A stretch of DNA of 64,000 nucleotides from Arthrobacter sp. AFG20. Lineage in GTDB: Bacteria > Actinomycetota > Actinomycetes > Actinomycetales > Micrococcaceae. Location of the stretch: the NCBI RefSeq assembly GCF_002892795.1, contig NZ_PJMC01000005.1:62001-126000 (forward strand), written 5' to 3'. Positions 45,548 through 58,359 of the stretch are shown one piece after another. Both the position numbers and the translations under genes were made by a program. The notes beneath the pieces were generated by a model that was given only the letters and a program-made list of their open reading frames with translations, was not told the DNA's origin and made no database searches. Position 1 is the stretch's first letter. Each line of letters begins with the position of its first letter.

Positions 45548-45563
45548 TGTGAAAATATTCACT
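45548..45563. promoter_or_regulatory. CRP/FNR-type binding site upstream of whiB1
   Basis: TGTGA-N6-TCACT matches the CRP consensus TGTGA-N6-TCACA at nine of ten positions. It lies 40 bp upstream of the whiB1 start codon. A GC hairpin (45581-45587 with 45592-45598) lies just beyond. Confidence 0.6.
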
Positions 45564-45729
45564 AGGGCTTACATAGGAAAGGGGCCCTGGAGGGCCCCCT
45601 TGGTCATCTGGATCAAGCGTTTCATGTTAACGCTGTGTAAACAAGGGGTAGTGGACCACGAAATCCCCCAGAAACGTGAGCGATGCATCACATCAGCGGG
45701 CTGTCCCGCCGTGTGTCGACTATCTCGGG

Positions 45730-45735
45730 TAGTGT
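45730..45735 (+). promoter_or_regulatory. -10 box for a leaderless membrane-protein transcript
   Basis: TAGTGT, six bases before the GTG at 45742. Confidence 0.45.
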
Positions 45736-45741
45736 GCCAGT

Positions 45742-46239
45742 GTGTCAAGACCCCCAGAAGACCCGCCCGGCCCGTTCGCTGATGCCGGAGACGGCGGACT
45801 GCCGGAAGGGCAGGCCTCGGCCGGAACGGACCCTTCGAGCCCCGTCCGTCCCCGCGCCGTTGCCGTGATCTGCGGGATCGTGGCAGCCGAGGCCACGGCC
45901 CTGCTGGGCGCAGCAGCCTGGTACGGTTTCCAGCTGGCCAGCGGCGCGCCTGTCATGTCGTTTTGGGGCGCCATTTTCACGCTCGGCCTGCTCCTGGCTT
46001 TTGCTTCGTGGCTGTATGCCGTTGCCGTGTTCCTGTTCCGGGGCTTCCGCTGGCCGAGGGCCGGTGCGCTGGTGGCCCAGCTGTTCGTGCTGACCATTGG
46101 CTTCCCCACGCTCACCGGCGGATTCCCGGCGGCCGGCGCCGCGATGCTGATCCCGGCCGCCACGGCCATCGTCCTGCTGTTCGACAAGCGGGTGATCCGC
46201 TTCGCCTCCCGCGCCGCTTCCGCTCCGCCGGCACTCTAA
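45742..46239 (+). CDS. Hypothetical four-helix membrane protein
   Basis: A 165-residue protein. A Pro/Gly-rich N-terminal arm of about 38 residues is followed by four membrane helices (about residues 39-64, 72-97, 105-125 and 128-147) and a short cytoplasmic tail. I do not recognise the family. It is divergent from whiB1 and ends 14 bp before the convergent EssC-like gene. The GTG start is supported by the TAGTGT box six bases upstream. Confidence 0.7.
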   Translation: MSRPPEDPPGPFADAGDGGLPEGQASAGTDPSSPVRPRAVAVICGIVAAEATALLGAAAWYGFQLASGAPVMSFWGAIFTLGLLLAFASWLYAVAVFLFRGFRWPRAGALVAQLFVLTIGFPTLTGGFPAAGAAMLIPAATAIVLLFDKRVIRFASRAASAPPAL

Positions 46240-46253
46240 CGCCTCCTGACGTC

Positions 46254-49200
46254 CTAACGCCTCCTGACTTCGCCGGCCACCGCCAGTTGAACAGGTACCG
46301 CCGTGCCGTCCGCCACGAGCAGGGCGCGTCCTGGCGGGGGATGGGGATCCGGGTCAATCCGCAGGCCGAAGATGTCGCCCTCCAGCGGACTGCGGGGCGC
46401 AATGAGGATGCCCCTGCCGCCACTGCGGGCTGCCAGAGCGAGCGGAACACGCTGCATCAATGACTGGCTGAACGCGGCTGAGAAAACTATCGCCCAGCCG
46501 CGGCTGTTCAGCTCCACGAATTGCTGCTGGGAGGTGGCAGGCAGCATGTCGGCATCATCGACGAGGAGTATGGCGTCCCTTGGCAGGCTTCCTTCCACGG
46601 CCTCACGGTGGACTGCAGCCCAAAAATCGCCCGGATTGGAGTCCGGCCCGGGGTTCAGCCAGCCGGGCACCAAGGGATTGAGCACCGGCAGGGAAGCCAG
46701 GAACGAGGACTTGCCCGAACCGGCGCTGCCCAGCACGGCAAGGACAGCGCCTCCCGGCAGGGGCACCCCGGCAGGGGCGGGTTCGTCCCCGCTCACGCCG
46801 ACCACCAGGCACCGGGCGGTTGTACGCACCGGGTGGGCCGCAGCGGGATCTGATCCGTGCAGAGGGACGTCTGAAGCAGGCCCATCGGAAGCAGCGTCGC
46901 CTGAAGCTCGATCCGCTCTGGGCATCCGGGTGAGTACGTCCGCCACAGAGAGCTGCACGGGAAGGGGATCCACACGGAAGGGCTTGACCCGCACCGGCCC
47001 CTGCATCGCTTCGCCGAGGGCAATGACAGTTCCGGAACCGGCACGTCGACCTCCTGGAACGTAGAGCTGGCAGACCGCCTGGCGCCCGTTCGACAAAGCA
47101 CCGGATGCCACAGCCCGGCCCGGAACTGGCGGAAGGACGGGCATCTTGGGCCACGCCAGCCTGCTCTCTGCGCTGGCGCCCCGCGGGCAGTAGATGCGGT
47201 TGGGGATGGCTGGAAAGAACCGCGACGTCACGAGTTCCCGGTCGCCGGAGATCACCACGGTGATTCCGGCACGGTGACCGTCCCGGACGATGTCCTGGAC
47301 ATGGTCCTCGGCGCGGGTTAGAGGACCGGAGCGGAGGGCCGACAGCCAGGAGCCCCAGCCTGAAATGACCAGCACCAGCGGCGGCCCGAAGGCTGCCGGG
47401 AGCCGGCTGAGCCGCCCGGACGCTTCGGCCGCCAGGCGCTCTACGACGCGCATACCGCGGCGGAGGTCGTCGAGGTTTACAAAAGACCCTGCGCGGTGCG
47501 CGCCCGCCATGCCGGCCAAGGACCCGTCCGCATCGAGGGCATAGAGGTGGCATTCCGTGGGATGGGCCAGCAGCTGTTGTATCGCCATTGACATGGCGTG
47601 GGCGGCATCCCGGGATCCTGCGCCGATGAGAGCCAGATGGCCATCCGTGCTGGGCCGCCAGGTGAGACCGGCCAGCCGCTGCTCCTCGGGCAGGTCCAGC
47701 AAGCCCAGCCCTACGGCCAAGTTCCCGGCTGTCCCAGGGGCGGCGTCTGCAGGGACGGCGTCTGCTAGGACGAGGCCGTCTGCGGTGAGTGCGGCCAGGT
47801 CGGCGGGATCGGCCATCACGTCGGGCAGCGGCGGAGCCAGCGGACGGTGCACCGGAGAACCTCCCATTCCGGCCCACAGGGAGGCAGTCAGCTTCACCGC
47901 AGGCCCGGCGGCGTCTGACGGGGTTGCCGGCGGGAGGCGGCTGCCGGTGACAGAAGGCAGCATCGCCAGCGCCGCGGTGGCCTCAAGCACCCTGACCCGG
48001 CAAGTCGCAGGGTCCTCACCGGTGCTGGCAATTGATGCTGACTGGAACTCCTCGGCGGTTTCGGTACCCCTGGCCAGGTAGGCGCGGCCGGGCCGGTTGA
48101 CGGGTATTGCCGATGCCGCGTTGGTGCCGATCACGTCGGCTGACTCGTGCGCGGACTGCACCCGAAGGGCGATGCTCGTGGTGACGTTCGCCCGGATGTC
48201 CGCTGTGAGAGCCCCCTGCGGGCGCTGGGTCGCCATGACCAGGTGGATGCCCAGGGAGCGGCCAATGGCAGCGATCCTCATCAGCTCGGTCAGCGTCTCC
48301 GGGGCGTCCTCGACGAGCATCCGGAACTCATCGATGATGAGGATCAGCTGGGGGAGGGAGGGTCCGCCCGCAGGCGCCACACGATAGGCGGCCAGGTCCG
48401 GGGCGCTGGCTGCGGCAAGCAGCTGCTCACGCCTGCGGACTTCCGCCCGCAGTGACACAATCGTGCGCTCCAGCTGGTTGCTGGCCAGGTCCGTCAGCAT
48501 GCCGACGCAGTGCGGGATGCCAGTCAGCGGACTGAGTCCCGACCCGCCCTTGAAGTCGAGGAAGAGAACATTGACGCGGTCCGGCGGATAGCACAGGGCG
48601 AGCCCGGCGGTAATCGTGCGAAGCAGTTCCGATTTCCCGGCACCGGTGGTGCCGGCAACGAGGACGTGCGGGCCATCCGCCTCAAGATCCAGGACACGCA
48701 CTCCCCGGCCGGTGCGGCCCAGGGGGATGATGAGTCCCGGCTCCAGCCTTCCGACCGCCCAGCGCTTGGCGGTCGCAGGAGCCGACAGGTCAAGGACATC
48801 GCCCAGCCCGCAGCTCGCAGGGAGGGGATGTCCGTCGGCCGGCACCTCAGGGAAGGACTGGCGGTACGTCCGGCAGTAGCGGTCGAAAACGCCGGAGGGC
48901 ACCAGGTCTGCAACAAAGCGGTGATGCCCGGCCCGTGCCCGAAGCATGGCTCCGCGCTCGCCGAGTTCAATGTCGGTTTCCGCGGGCTGCTGTCCCCGGC
49001 CCGGCAGATGGACCACCCGCCACCCGAGACCGCGGGCAGTTGCGATGATGCCGGCTTCCGGGGTGCCGTCTCCGGCTTCGCCGAAGAGCAGGAGAATGCG
49101 GGAGACATCCTGTCCGCCGGACGCGTCCGTCACGGCCGCCAGGGTGCCAGGGATCGTTGAATGGAGTGAGACGCCGGGAAGGAACCGCGCCGCGAGCGGC

Positions 49201-50441
49201 AGGGCAGAAGCCGGTCCATGAATCGCGATCCGGGTGCCCCTGGCCCGCGGATAACCCGTGAGCTGCATGAGGAACGAGTGGATCAGACCGTGAACCTCCG
49301 GCGCTGGCCCCCGGATGGACAGGACAGCAAGGCCCGGATCCAGCAGCAGCGGCACCGCGCCGAGCCCAGGGGGTTTGAAGCCCGGCTGGTTCGGGTCCAG
49401 GCGTATGTTGGCCACTTGTTCAGCCAGGCCGAGTCTGAGCCAGGCGCCCGGCGCAGACCCTGGTGCTTCCTTGTACTTTGACGTCTCCCGTTCGGCACTC
49501 AGGCCGGAGCCGGCAGGGCTCCGCGCGGGAACCGCAGCGCTCAGTGCAAGATCAGCAGCGGACGGTGCGGACCGCCGTCGTCGATCCAGATCCTGCGCAA
49601 CCGCCGCCGCGACTGCCGATCTGAGCTCGCGGCGCTGCCGGGCCCCCGAGAACACCGGGACAAGTAGAGACACTGCCGACACCGCCGTGAAGGCCAGAAA
49701 CATCCACGACCCCGTCACCAGCACCAGCCCCACACCTATGATCACGGGGAGAACCGCCCCGAGGAGCAGCATGGACCGGCCCGCCGGCACAGGCGGTTGT
49801 GACACGGTCAGCGGCTCCGCCACAGAGCTTCCGGCGAACCCAAGCTCGGCGTCCCGTGCCCCTGATGGCGCAGCCAGCACGACCGACATGGACGAATTGC
49901 CGCAGCGAATACGGGAACCGATCGCGACGGCTGTTTTTGACACCCGTTTGCCGTCGACCTCGGTGCCGTTGATGCTGCCAAGGTCGACAAGGGTTAGTGA
50001 CTTATCCGTAACCTCGAGTCTGGCGTGCTCGCGGGAGAGATCGGCATCCGGAATCGTCAGTTCGGCGTTGGTCCGGCCGATTCGGTAGCTTCCCCGTCGC
50101 AGCGGAAGAACCGAGCCTGCAGCGGGTCCGCTGTCCACCACGAGGAGCACGGCAGCGGGAGGTTCGCACTCCGGTCCCGCCCCGGACACAACCACGTCGG
50201 ACCCGCCACCGGTGGAAGGACCATCCACCAGAACAGCCCCGTTGACGAGCGGGCTTCTGCCGACTGTCAGCACACCCAGGCGCCTGCCCTCCACCGACAG
50301 CCTGCCGGTCTGGAAGCGGTGCGAGAGCTCGGTTTCCAGATCGGACCCCGGGCACCCGTCCGGCGCCGAGACCGTCAGCTCGACCGGTCCGCCTTGGGAT
50401 AGGGACCCGGGAGCGCGCACCAGAGTGCATTGCAGTTCCAT
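46254..50441 (-). CDS. EssC-like FHA / FtsK-SpoIIIE-type membrane ATPase
   Basis: A 1395-residue protein. An N-terminal FHA-like region is followed by a clear FHA domain (about residues 115-190: GSYRIGRT ... LSREHARLEV ... LGSINGTEVDG). Two membrane helices follow at about 223-265, then a linker. The main FtsK/SpoIIIE ATPase has Walker A GTTGAGKS (597-604) and Walker B LILIIDEF (699-706). A second domain near 933 has a degenerate P-loop (LIGAGSRDAAHAM), and a third near 1235 has an intact one (GSAGSGKSSF) with VDDAD. This order (FHA, two helices, several ATPase domains) is that of EssC of type VII secretion. No WXG100 or other T7SS gene is near, so the substrate is unknown. It is divergent from glf. 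Confidence 0.85.
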   Translation of the reverse strand: MELQCTLVRAPGSLSQGGPVELTVSAPDGCPGSDLETELSHRFQTGRLSVEGRRLGVLTVGRSPLVNGAVLVDGPSTGGGSDVVVSGAGPECEPPAAVLLVVDSGPAAGSVLPLRRGSYRIGRTNAELTIPDADLSREHARLEVTDKSLTLVDLGSINGTEVDGKRVSKTAVAIGSRIRCGNSSMSVVLAAPSGARDAELGFAGSSVAEPLTVSQPPVPAGRSMLLLGAVLPVIIGVGLVLVTGSWMFLAFTAVSAVSLLVPVFSGARQRRELRSAVAAAVAQDLDRRRRSAPSAADLALSAAVPARSPAGSGLSAERETSKYKEAPGSAPGAWLRLGLAEQVANIRLDPNQPGFKPPGLGAVPLLLDPGLAVLSIRGPAPEVHGLIHSFLMQLTGYPRARGTRIAIHGPASALPLAARFLPGVSLHSTIPGTLAAVTDASGGQDVSRILLLFGEAGDGTPEAGIIATARGLGWRVVHLPGRGQQPAETDIELGERGAMLRARAGHHRFVADLVPSGVFDRYCRTYRQSFPEVPADGHPLPASCGLGDVLDLSAPATAKRWAVGRLEPGLIIPLGRTGRGVRVLDLEADGPHVLVAGTTGAGKSELLRTITAGLALCYPPDRVNVLFLDFKGGSGLSPLTGIPHCVGMLTDLASNQLERTIVSLRAEVRRREQLLAAASAPDLAAYRVAPAGGPSLPQLILIIDEFRMLVEDAPETLTELMRIAAIGRSLGIHLVMATQRPQGALTADIRANVTTSIALRVQSAHESADVIGTNAASAIPVNRPGRAYLARGTETAEEFQSASIASTGEDPATCRVRVLEATAALAMLPSVTGSRLPPATPSDAAGPAVKLTASLWAGMGGSPVHRPLAPPLPDVMADPADLAALTADGLVLADAVPADAAPGTAGNLAVGLGLLDLPEEQRLAGLTWRPSTDGHLALIGAGSRDAAHAMSMAIQQLLAHPTECHLYALDADGSLAGMAGAHRAGSFVNLDDLRRGMRVVERLAAEASGRLSRLPAAFGPPLVLVISGWGSWLSALRSGPLTRAEDHVQDIVRDGHRAGITVVISGDRELVTSRFFPAIPNRIYCPRGASAESRLAWPKMPVLPPVPGRAVASGALSNGRQAVCQLYVPGGRRAGSGTVIALGEAMQGPVRVKPFRVDPLPVQLSVADVLTRMPRADRASGDAASDGPASDVPLHGSDPAAAHPVRTTARCLVVGVSGDEPAPAGVPLPGGAVLAVLGSAGSGKSSFLASLPVLNPLVPGWLNPGPDSNPGDFWAAVHREAVEGSLPRDAILLVDDADMLPATSQQQFVELNSRGWAIVFSAAFSQSLMQRVPLALAARSGGRGILIAPRSPLEGDIFGLRIDPDPHPPPGRALLVADGTAVPVQLAVAGEVRRR

Positions 50442-50519
50442 TTGTGTCCGCCTTTCCGGGCCCTTTTGGTGGAAACGCTAGCCCTCTTCACAAGCGAGCC
50501 GATCCTGCGTGTCCGTGTA

Positions 50520-50528
50520 TGTGGATAA
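50520..50528 (-). promoter_or_regulatory. Perfect DnaA box in the EssC/glf divergent gap
   Basis: TTATCCACA on the minus strand. A TAGGCT box at 50573-50578 may be the glf -10 element. Confidence 0.35.
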
Positions 50529-53819
<3,291 letters not shown>

Positions 53820-53830
<11 letters not shown>

Positions 53831-54698
53831 CACGGAGGAGTTGGCCCGCCCCGGCGTCGGCGGCGGGCTCGCGGAGGTCTTCCGCACGCGGTTCTTACTT
53901 AAACTGCTGGTCCGCAAGGAACTGAAGGTCAGGTACCGGGGTTCTGTTTTGGGCCTGCTTTGGTCGTATGTGAAGCCGGGTGTGCAATTCATCGTTTTCT
54001 ACATTGCGCTGGGCGTTTTCCTCGGGCTGGAAAACAGCCCACGCAACCCCAACGGACTGCCTAACTACGCGATCTACCTGTTTTCTGGAATAGTACTTAT
54101 CAATTTCTTCACCGAGGCTTTGGGTAACGCTTCCCGATCCATTGTGCACAACGGCGGATTGATCAAGAAGATATACCTGCCGCGGGAGCTGTTTCCGGTG
54201 GCTTCCGTATGGGTTTCGGCTGTGCATTTCTTTCCGCAGCTCGTGATCCTCGTTGCGGCGTGTGTGTTCGCGGGTTGGCACCCCTCCGTATTCCAGTTAG
54301 CAGCTGCAGTCGGGGGGTTTGCCATTGTGGGGCTCCTGGCGACGGGACTGGGACTGTTGTTCGGTGCCGTGAACGTTTACTTCCGCGATTCGGAGAACTT
54401 TGTCGACATGCTCTTGATGGTGGCGACATGGGCGTCCCCAGTGATGTACGCGTGGACTATGGTGGCGGACAAGCTGGGACAATTCTGGTTTACCGTTTAT
54501 CAATTCAACCCGATAACGGTGGGTGTCGAATCATTTCACTTCGCGTTTTGGCTCCCGACGACGGACGGCAGCACCCCTCTCCCGCCTAACCTGCTCCAGT
54601 TTTGGATGCCAGTGGCATTGTTAGTCTCTGCTGGCGTTCTGCTCGTCGGGCAGGCGACCTTCCGTCGGCTTGAAGGCCGTTTTGCACAGGAGCTTTAA
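53820..54698 (+). CDS. wzm: Polysaccharide ABC exporter permease (Wzm type)
   Basis: A 292-residue membrane protein of the ABC-2 polysaccharide export family with six helices. The N-terminal basic segment is LLVRKELKVRYRGSVLGLLWSYVKP, typical of Wzm/TagG/RfbD. It overlaps the GlfT2-like gene by 11 bp and is followed by its ATPase gene. In mycobacteria the equivalent pair exports lipid-linked galactan. The start is ATG. Confidence 0.9.
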
Positions 54699-54700
54699 AG

Positions 54701-55426
54701 TTGCCCACCGCTATTGAAGTTAAGAACATCAACAAGCAGTTCGTTCTCCGCCATACCCGGTCGATCAAGGAAGCCATAGTCTGGCTGGTCAAGGGCCGCA
54801 AGGGTGATCTGTCAGAGAAATTCCACGCACTTCACGACGTCTCGCTGGAAATCGATCAAGGCGAAGCCGTTGCCCTTCTGGGATTCAACGGATCCGGCAA
54901 ATCGACGTTGCTCAAGCACATTTCGGGTGTGATGGTGCCCGATAGCGGGACTGTGCGGACACGTGGACGGGTAGCGGGGCTGATCGAGGTAGGCGCCGGA
55001 TTCCATCATGATCTGTCTGGCCGGGACAATGTCTACCTTAATGGGGCGATCCTCGGCATGACGGAGGAGCAGATCAACGAGCGCTTCGACTCCATCGTGG
55101 AATTTGCCGAAATAGGTAAATTCATCGACACCGAGGTGAAATTCTACTCGTCAGGCATGTATCTGCGGCTGGCCTTTTCTGTAGCAGTCCACACCGACCC
55201 TGAAGTGTTCCTGGTGGATGAAATTCTCGCAGTCGGTGACGAGCCGTTTCAGAAGAAGTGCATTGAGAAGATCCAAGAGCTGGCGGCGGAGGGTAAGACC
55301 CTTGTAGTGGTGAGCCATGATTTGGACCTTGTGTCCCGCATCTGCGACCGCGGAATCCTCCTCGAGCGCGGAAACATCACATTTGACGGCCCGATCGAGC
55401 AAGCGGTAGCCACCCTGCGCGCCTAG
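54701..55426 (+). CDS. wzt: Polysaccharide ABC exporter ATPase (Wzt type)
   Basis: A 241-residue ATPase. Walker A GFNGSGKS is at residues 61-68, a signature-like SSGMYLRL segment follows, and Walker B VFLVDE is at about 169-174. It lacks the C-terminal carbohydrate-binding domain that some Wzt proteins use to read the chain end. The start is TTG, with AGGAG eight bases upstream, two bases after the permease stop. With Wzm it should flip the galactofuran polymer out of the cell. Confidence 0.9.
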   Translation: MPTAIEVKNINKQFVLRHTRSIKEAIVWLVKGRKGDLSEKFHALHDVSLEIDQGEAVALLGFNGSGKSTLLKHISGVMVPDSGTVRTRGRVAGLIEVGAGFHHDLSGRDNVYLNGAILGMTEEQINERFDSIVEFAEIGKFIDTEVKFYSSGMYLRLAFSVAVHTDPEVFLVDEILAVGDEPFQKKCIEKIQELAAEGKTLVVVSHDLDLVSRICDRGILLERGNITFDGPIEQAVATLRA

Positions 55427-55457
55427 AGCGGGCAACCCCATACCCTTCACGTGAGCA

Positions 55458-55493
55458 CTGGCATCCTAACAACCTGAACCGTTGGGATGCCAG
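55458..55493. terminator. Terminator-like hairpin between convergent genes
   Basis: 13-bp stem with one G-T pair (55458-55470 with 55481-55493) and a 10-base loop, between the ends of wzt and the convergent membrane-protein gene. The T-tract is poor. Confidence 0.6.
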
Positions 55494-55505
55494 CTGCGCC
55501 TGAAG

Positions 55506-57578
55506 TCAAGACGATCTACTGTGGCCCAGCGGGCCGCAACCGGTCACTTGGTAGAGCTTGGCCGGTCCTTCCCGATCAACGAGTTTAAGCCCGGGAGCGC
55601 TGTCAGCCTTGTCCATGGCGGTATTGGGGTGGGCTCCGCCGTGGACCTCATGGTCATCGAAGATGAGGGCATACTGGACGTTCAATTTCTTCACGGCGGG
55701 GCAAACCACCGGATTGACTCCCGCCTCGTCGATCCGGCTCAAGATGACAAGTTCTTCTGGCGTGCGGCGACCGACGATGTGCGGGGACACAGAGCGGCGC
55801 AGCGACAGTCCCTCAGTAAGGGACGCACCGGTCCAGGGATCGCCATAAACGGTGGCTTCGGCCGGAACATGGCTGGGCAGGCGGTCCAGAAGCACCCGCT
55901 CGTCAGTAGAAACGAGCGGGGCATGCGGTCCGGTCCTGTAGTTGGCTGACGCAAGGACCTGCTCTTTCCCAACGGCACCGAACTGCGCACCCACGGCGAT
56001 GGCGAAGACTCCGACGATCAGAACGGCGGCGGGCGCAATCTTGTCCAAGGCAGTCGCGCGGGGAAGGCGCAGGATCCTGCTGGCGGTCTCGCCCGCCCGG
56101 TTCCTTGTTGCCGCAGAGGCAGTTCCGCGCAGAATGTCTTCGCCACCCAGCACGGCCAGGGGAAGCAGGACGACGGGAAGCATCGCGGCGAGCCGGAATG
56201 AGTCGTTGTACCAAACGCCGGTCAGGAAGTGCCGGGTCTCGCTCGCAGGAAGCGCGGACGCCACGACGAAGAGTCCGGCAGCGATGAAGGCCATGCCCAG
56301 CACCCATACGAGCTTTCGCCGTGCGATGGAGGCGACAAGTCCCGCGACGAGCATCACGAACATCACCAGGGAAACATGCCTTCCCTGAGGTCCGGCGCCA
56401 AGAACCTCGCCGATGGCTTGGGAAACAGTCTGATAGGGCTGCCACCGTGACGCCGTGAGGCTTTGACCAGCCATGTCCCACACGAGGAAGACCAACGGAA
56501 TGAACACGGCCGTCAGGACTGTAAAGCCGGCCAGCTGCCGTCCCGCGGCCTCCCGGCGCCTGTAGCTGGCGGCGAGGCGGACGAGCTTAGTCAGCAGCAG
56601 TGGGAGGGCCAGTCCAAACAGGGCCACGACAAAGCTGGGATGCGCCAGGGCCAGACCGGGCAGGATAAGGATGCCCTGGCAGAGTACCGGCACGATCCTC
56701 CGCTTCGTTGGGTTGAGGCCAAGGAGGTCGATCGTCAGCGCCAATGCGACCGGCATGATGGCGATCGCCAACAGGTTGGGGTACAGGACCCCAAAGTCGA
56801 TCATGAGGTAAGGAAAAGAGCTGAAGCCGGCAGCGAGTGCCCCCGTCAGCAACATGGGCAAGACCTGGCCTGTTGAGATCCGGCTGATCAGGTACATCAT
56901 TCCGAGCGGCCACATGACCGCGGCAATGACGATGTTGCCGGCGCTGATGGCTTCCGGGACTGAAACTGACGCTGTTGAGGCGACCAATGCGATCAGATCA
57001 TGCCACGCCGCGGGGTAGAACGCCGCAGAAGCGGCGGTCAGGTTCCCCAATGTAAGGGACGAACCGGATCCGGTGATCAAGATATGACCGATGGCATTCA
57101 AATGGAAAATGTTGTCGTACGTTTGGGATATGTTGCCGGGCGTGCCGATAATGCGCGCAAACCGCACCGTGATGATTACTGCCGGCAGGGCGAAGGCGGC
57201 AATAATCGCACCGCGCCTGACCCACTCCTGTGCTGATGTCAGGGCCGGATTCGTTCCGTCATGGTTCTCCGCGCTCCTGTCGAACGACCGCCGGGGCTGC
57301 GCCCCAAATACGATCCCACGCATGGCCAAAACGTAGCGCAGCACGAGAGCCGTGGCAGCGAGAATCAGGGCGCAGCCGGCCACAGGGATAATCCCGTAGT
57401 CACTGTTGGCGTACGGAGCTGCCACAGCAACGACGCCGGCGATGGTGACCGTCGTGGGACCCGATACCGCGAAGAGAGGAAGGCCCCTGACTCCTGCTCC
57501 GCGCATGACCACGAGCCCGGGCCCCAGGAAGATCACTGCAGCCAGCAGTAAAACGGGCACGAATGTCACCCAGGGCAT
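55506..57578 (-). CDS. Large polytopic membrane protein (DUF6541-like)
   Basis: A 690-residue protein with about 12-14 membrane helices over residues 1-580 and a C-terminal outer domain of about 110 residues. It resembles actinobacterial DUF6541 proteins found in surface-polysaccharide regions, which have the look of membrane glycosyltransferases, but no catalytic motif can be assigned with certainty. The start MPWVTFVPV has AGGAG five bases upstream; an in-frame start 45 bp earlier lacks one. It stands alone on the minus strand between two plus-strand sugar operons. Confidence 0.7.
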   Translation of the reverse strand: MPWVTFVPVLLLAAVIFLGPGLVVMRGAGVRGLPLFAVSGPTTVTIAGVVAVAAPYANSDYGIIPVAGCALILAATALVLRYVLAMRGIVFGAQPRRSFDRSAENHDGTNPALTSAQEWVRRGAIIAAFALPAVIITVRFARIIGTPGNISQTYDNIFHLNAIGHILITGSGSSLTLGNLTAASAAFYPAAWHDLIALVASTASVSVPEAISAGNIVIAAVMWPLGMMYLISRISTGQVLPMLLTGALAAGFSSFPYLMIDFGVLYPNLLAIAIMPVALALTIDLLGLNPTKRRIVPVLCQGILILPGLALAHPSFVVALFGLALPLLLTKLVRLAASYRRREAAGRQLAGFTVLTAVFIPLVFLVWDMAGQSLTASRWQPYQTVSQAIGEVLGAGPQGRHVSLVMFVMLVAGLVASIARRKLVWVLGMAFIAAGLFVVASALPASETRHFLTGVWYNDSFRLAAMLPVVLLPLAVLGGEDILRGTASAATRNRAGETASRILRLPRATALDKIAPAAVLIVGVFAIAVGAQFGAVGKEQVLASANYRTGPHAPLVSTDERVLLDRLPSHVPAEATVYGDPWTGASLTEGLSLRRSVSPHIVGRRTPEELVILSRIDEAGVNPVVCPAVKKLNVQYALIFDDHEVHGGAHPNTAMDKADSAPGLKLVDREGPAKLYQVTGCGPLGHSRSS

Positions 57579-57690
57579 GGGGGCTCCTCGACAGTTCAGG
57601 GAAATATGGCCAGTGGCCAACACTACTGTAAGCAGGGCGAGCGCTCACTGCCGTCCCCGGGCCCCGCACTCGGTATGGGAGACTAGTCCA

Positions 57691-58356
57691 GTGAATCGAA
57701 CGTGGATTGTCATTCCTATGTACAACGAAGGCACCGTTGTCGGCGATGTAATCCGAGGTCTCCTGCCTACTTTCCCCTACGTCGTGTGCGTGGATGACGG
57801 CAGCTCGGACGAGTCGGCAAAAATCGCCCGCGAAGCGGGAGCAGTGGTGGTGCAGCACCCGATTAATCTTGGCCAGGGAGCCGCCCTTCAGACTGGCATC
57901 GAGTATGCGCTGCAGGATCCCGCGCTTGGGTGCATTGTGACGTTCGACGCCGATGGCCAGCACAAAGTCTCTGACGCCTTCGAGATGGCGAACCGCGTTC
58001 TGAGCAACGAGGCAGACATCGTCCTCGGCTCGCGCTTCCTTGACGACCGCACCAAGCTCAGCCCGATGAAGCGGATCGTACTGAAAACTGCCGCGCTCCA
58101 GTCCAAGCTGTCCACTGGCCTGGACCTGACGGACGCCCACAATGGGCTGCGTGCTTTCAACCCGCATGTTGCCCGCAACATCAATCTGACGCAGAACCGC
58201 ATGGCCCATGCCTCGGAACTCGTGAACCGGCTGGCGACGATGAAGCCCCGCTACGTGGAACACCCCGTGGAGATCATCTACACGGATTATTCAAAGGCCA
58301 AGGGGCAGTCCCTTTTGAACTCGGTCAACATTCTCGCGGAACTGTTTTTGAGGTAA
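57691..58356 (+). CDS. Family 2 glycosyltransferase
   Basis: A 221-residue GT-A enzyme without membrane helices: WIVIPMYNEGTVVGDVI at the start, VDDGSSDES, and the metal site FDADGQHK. The form is that of short dolichol-phosphate-mannose-synthase-like enzymes that load sugar onto a lipid carrier. The GTG start is chosen because the family domain begins right there; the upstream open frame runs antisense to the DUF6541-like gene. The next gene, DUF2304, starts three bases later and often accompanies this GT type. Confidence 0.85.
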   Translation: MNRTWIVIPMYNEGTVVGDVIRGLLPTFPYVVCVDDGSSDESAKIAREAGAVVVQHPINLGQGAALQTGIEYALQDPALGCIVTFDADGQHKVSDAFEMANRVLSNEADIVLGSRFLDDRTKLSPMKRIVLKTAALQSKLSTGLDLTDAHNGLRAFNPHVARNINLTQNRMAHASELVNRLATMKPRYVEHPVEIIYTDYSKAKGQSLLNSVNILAELFLR

Positions 58357-58359
58357 TTC

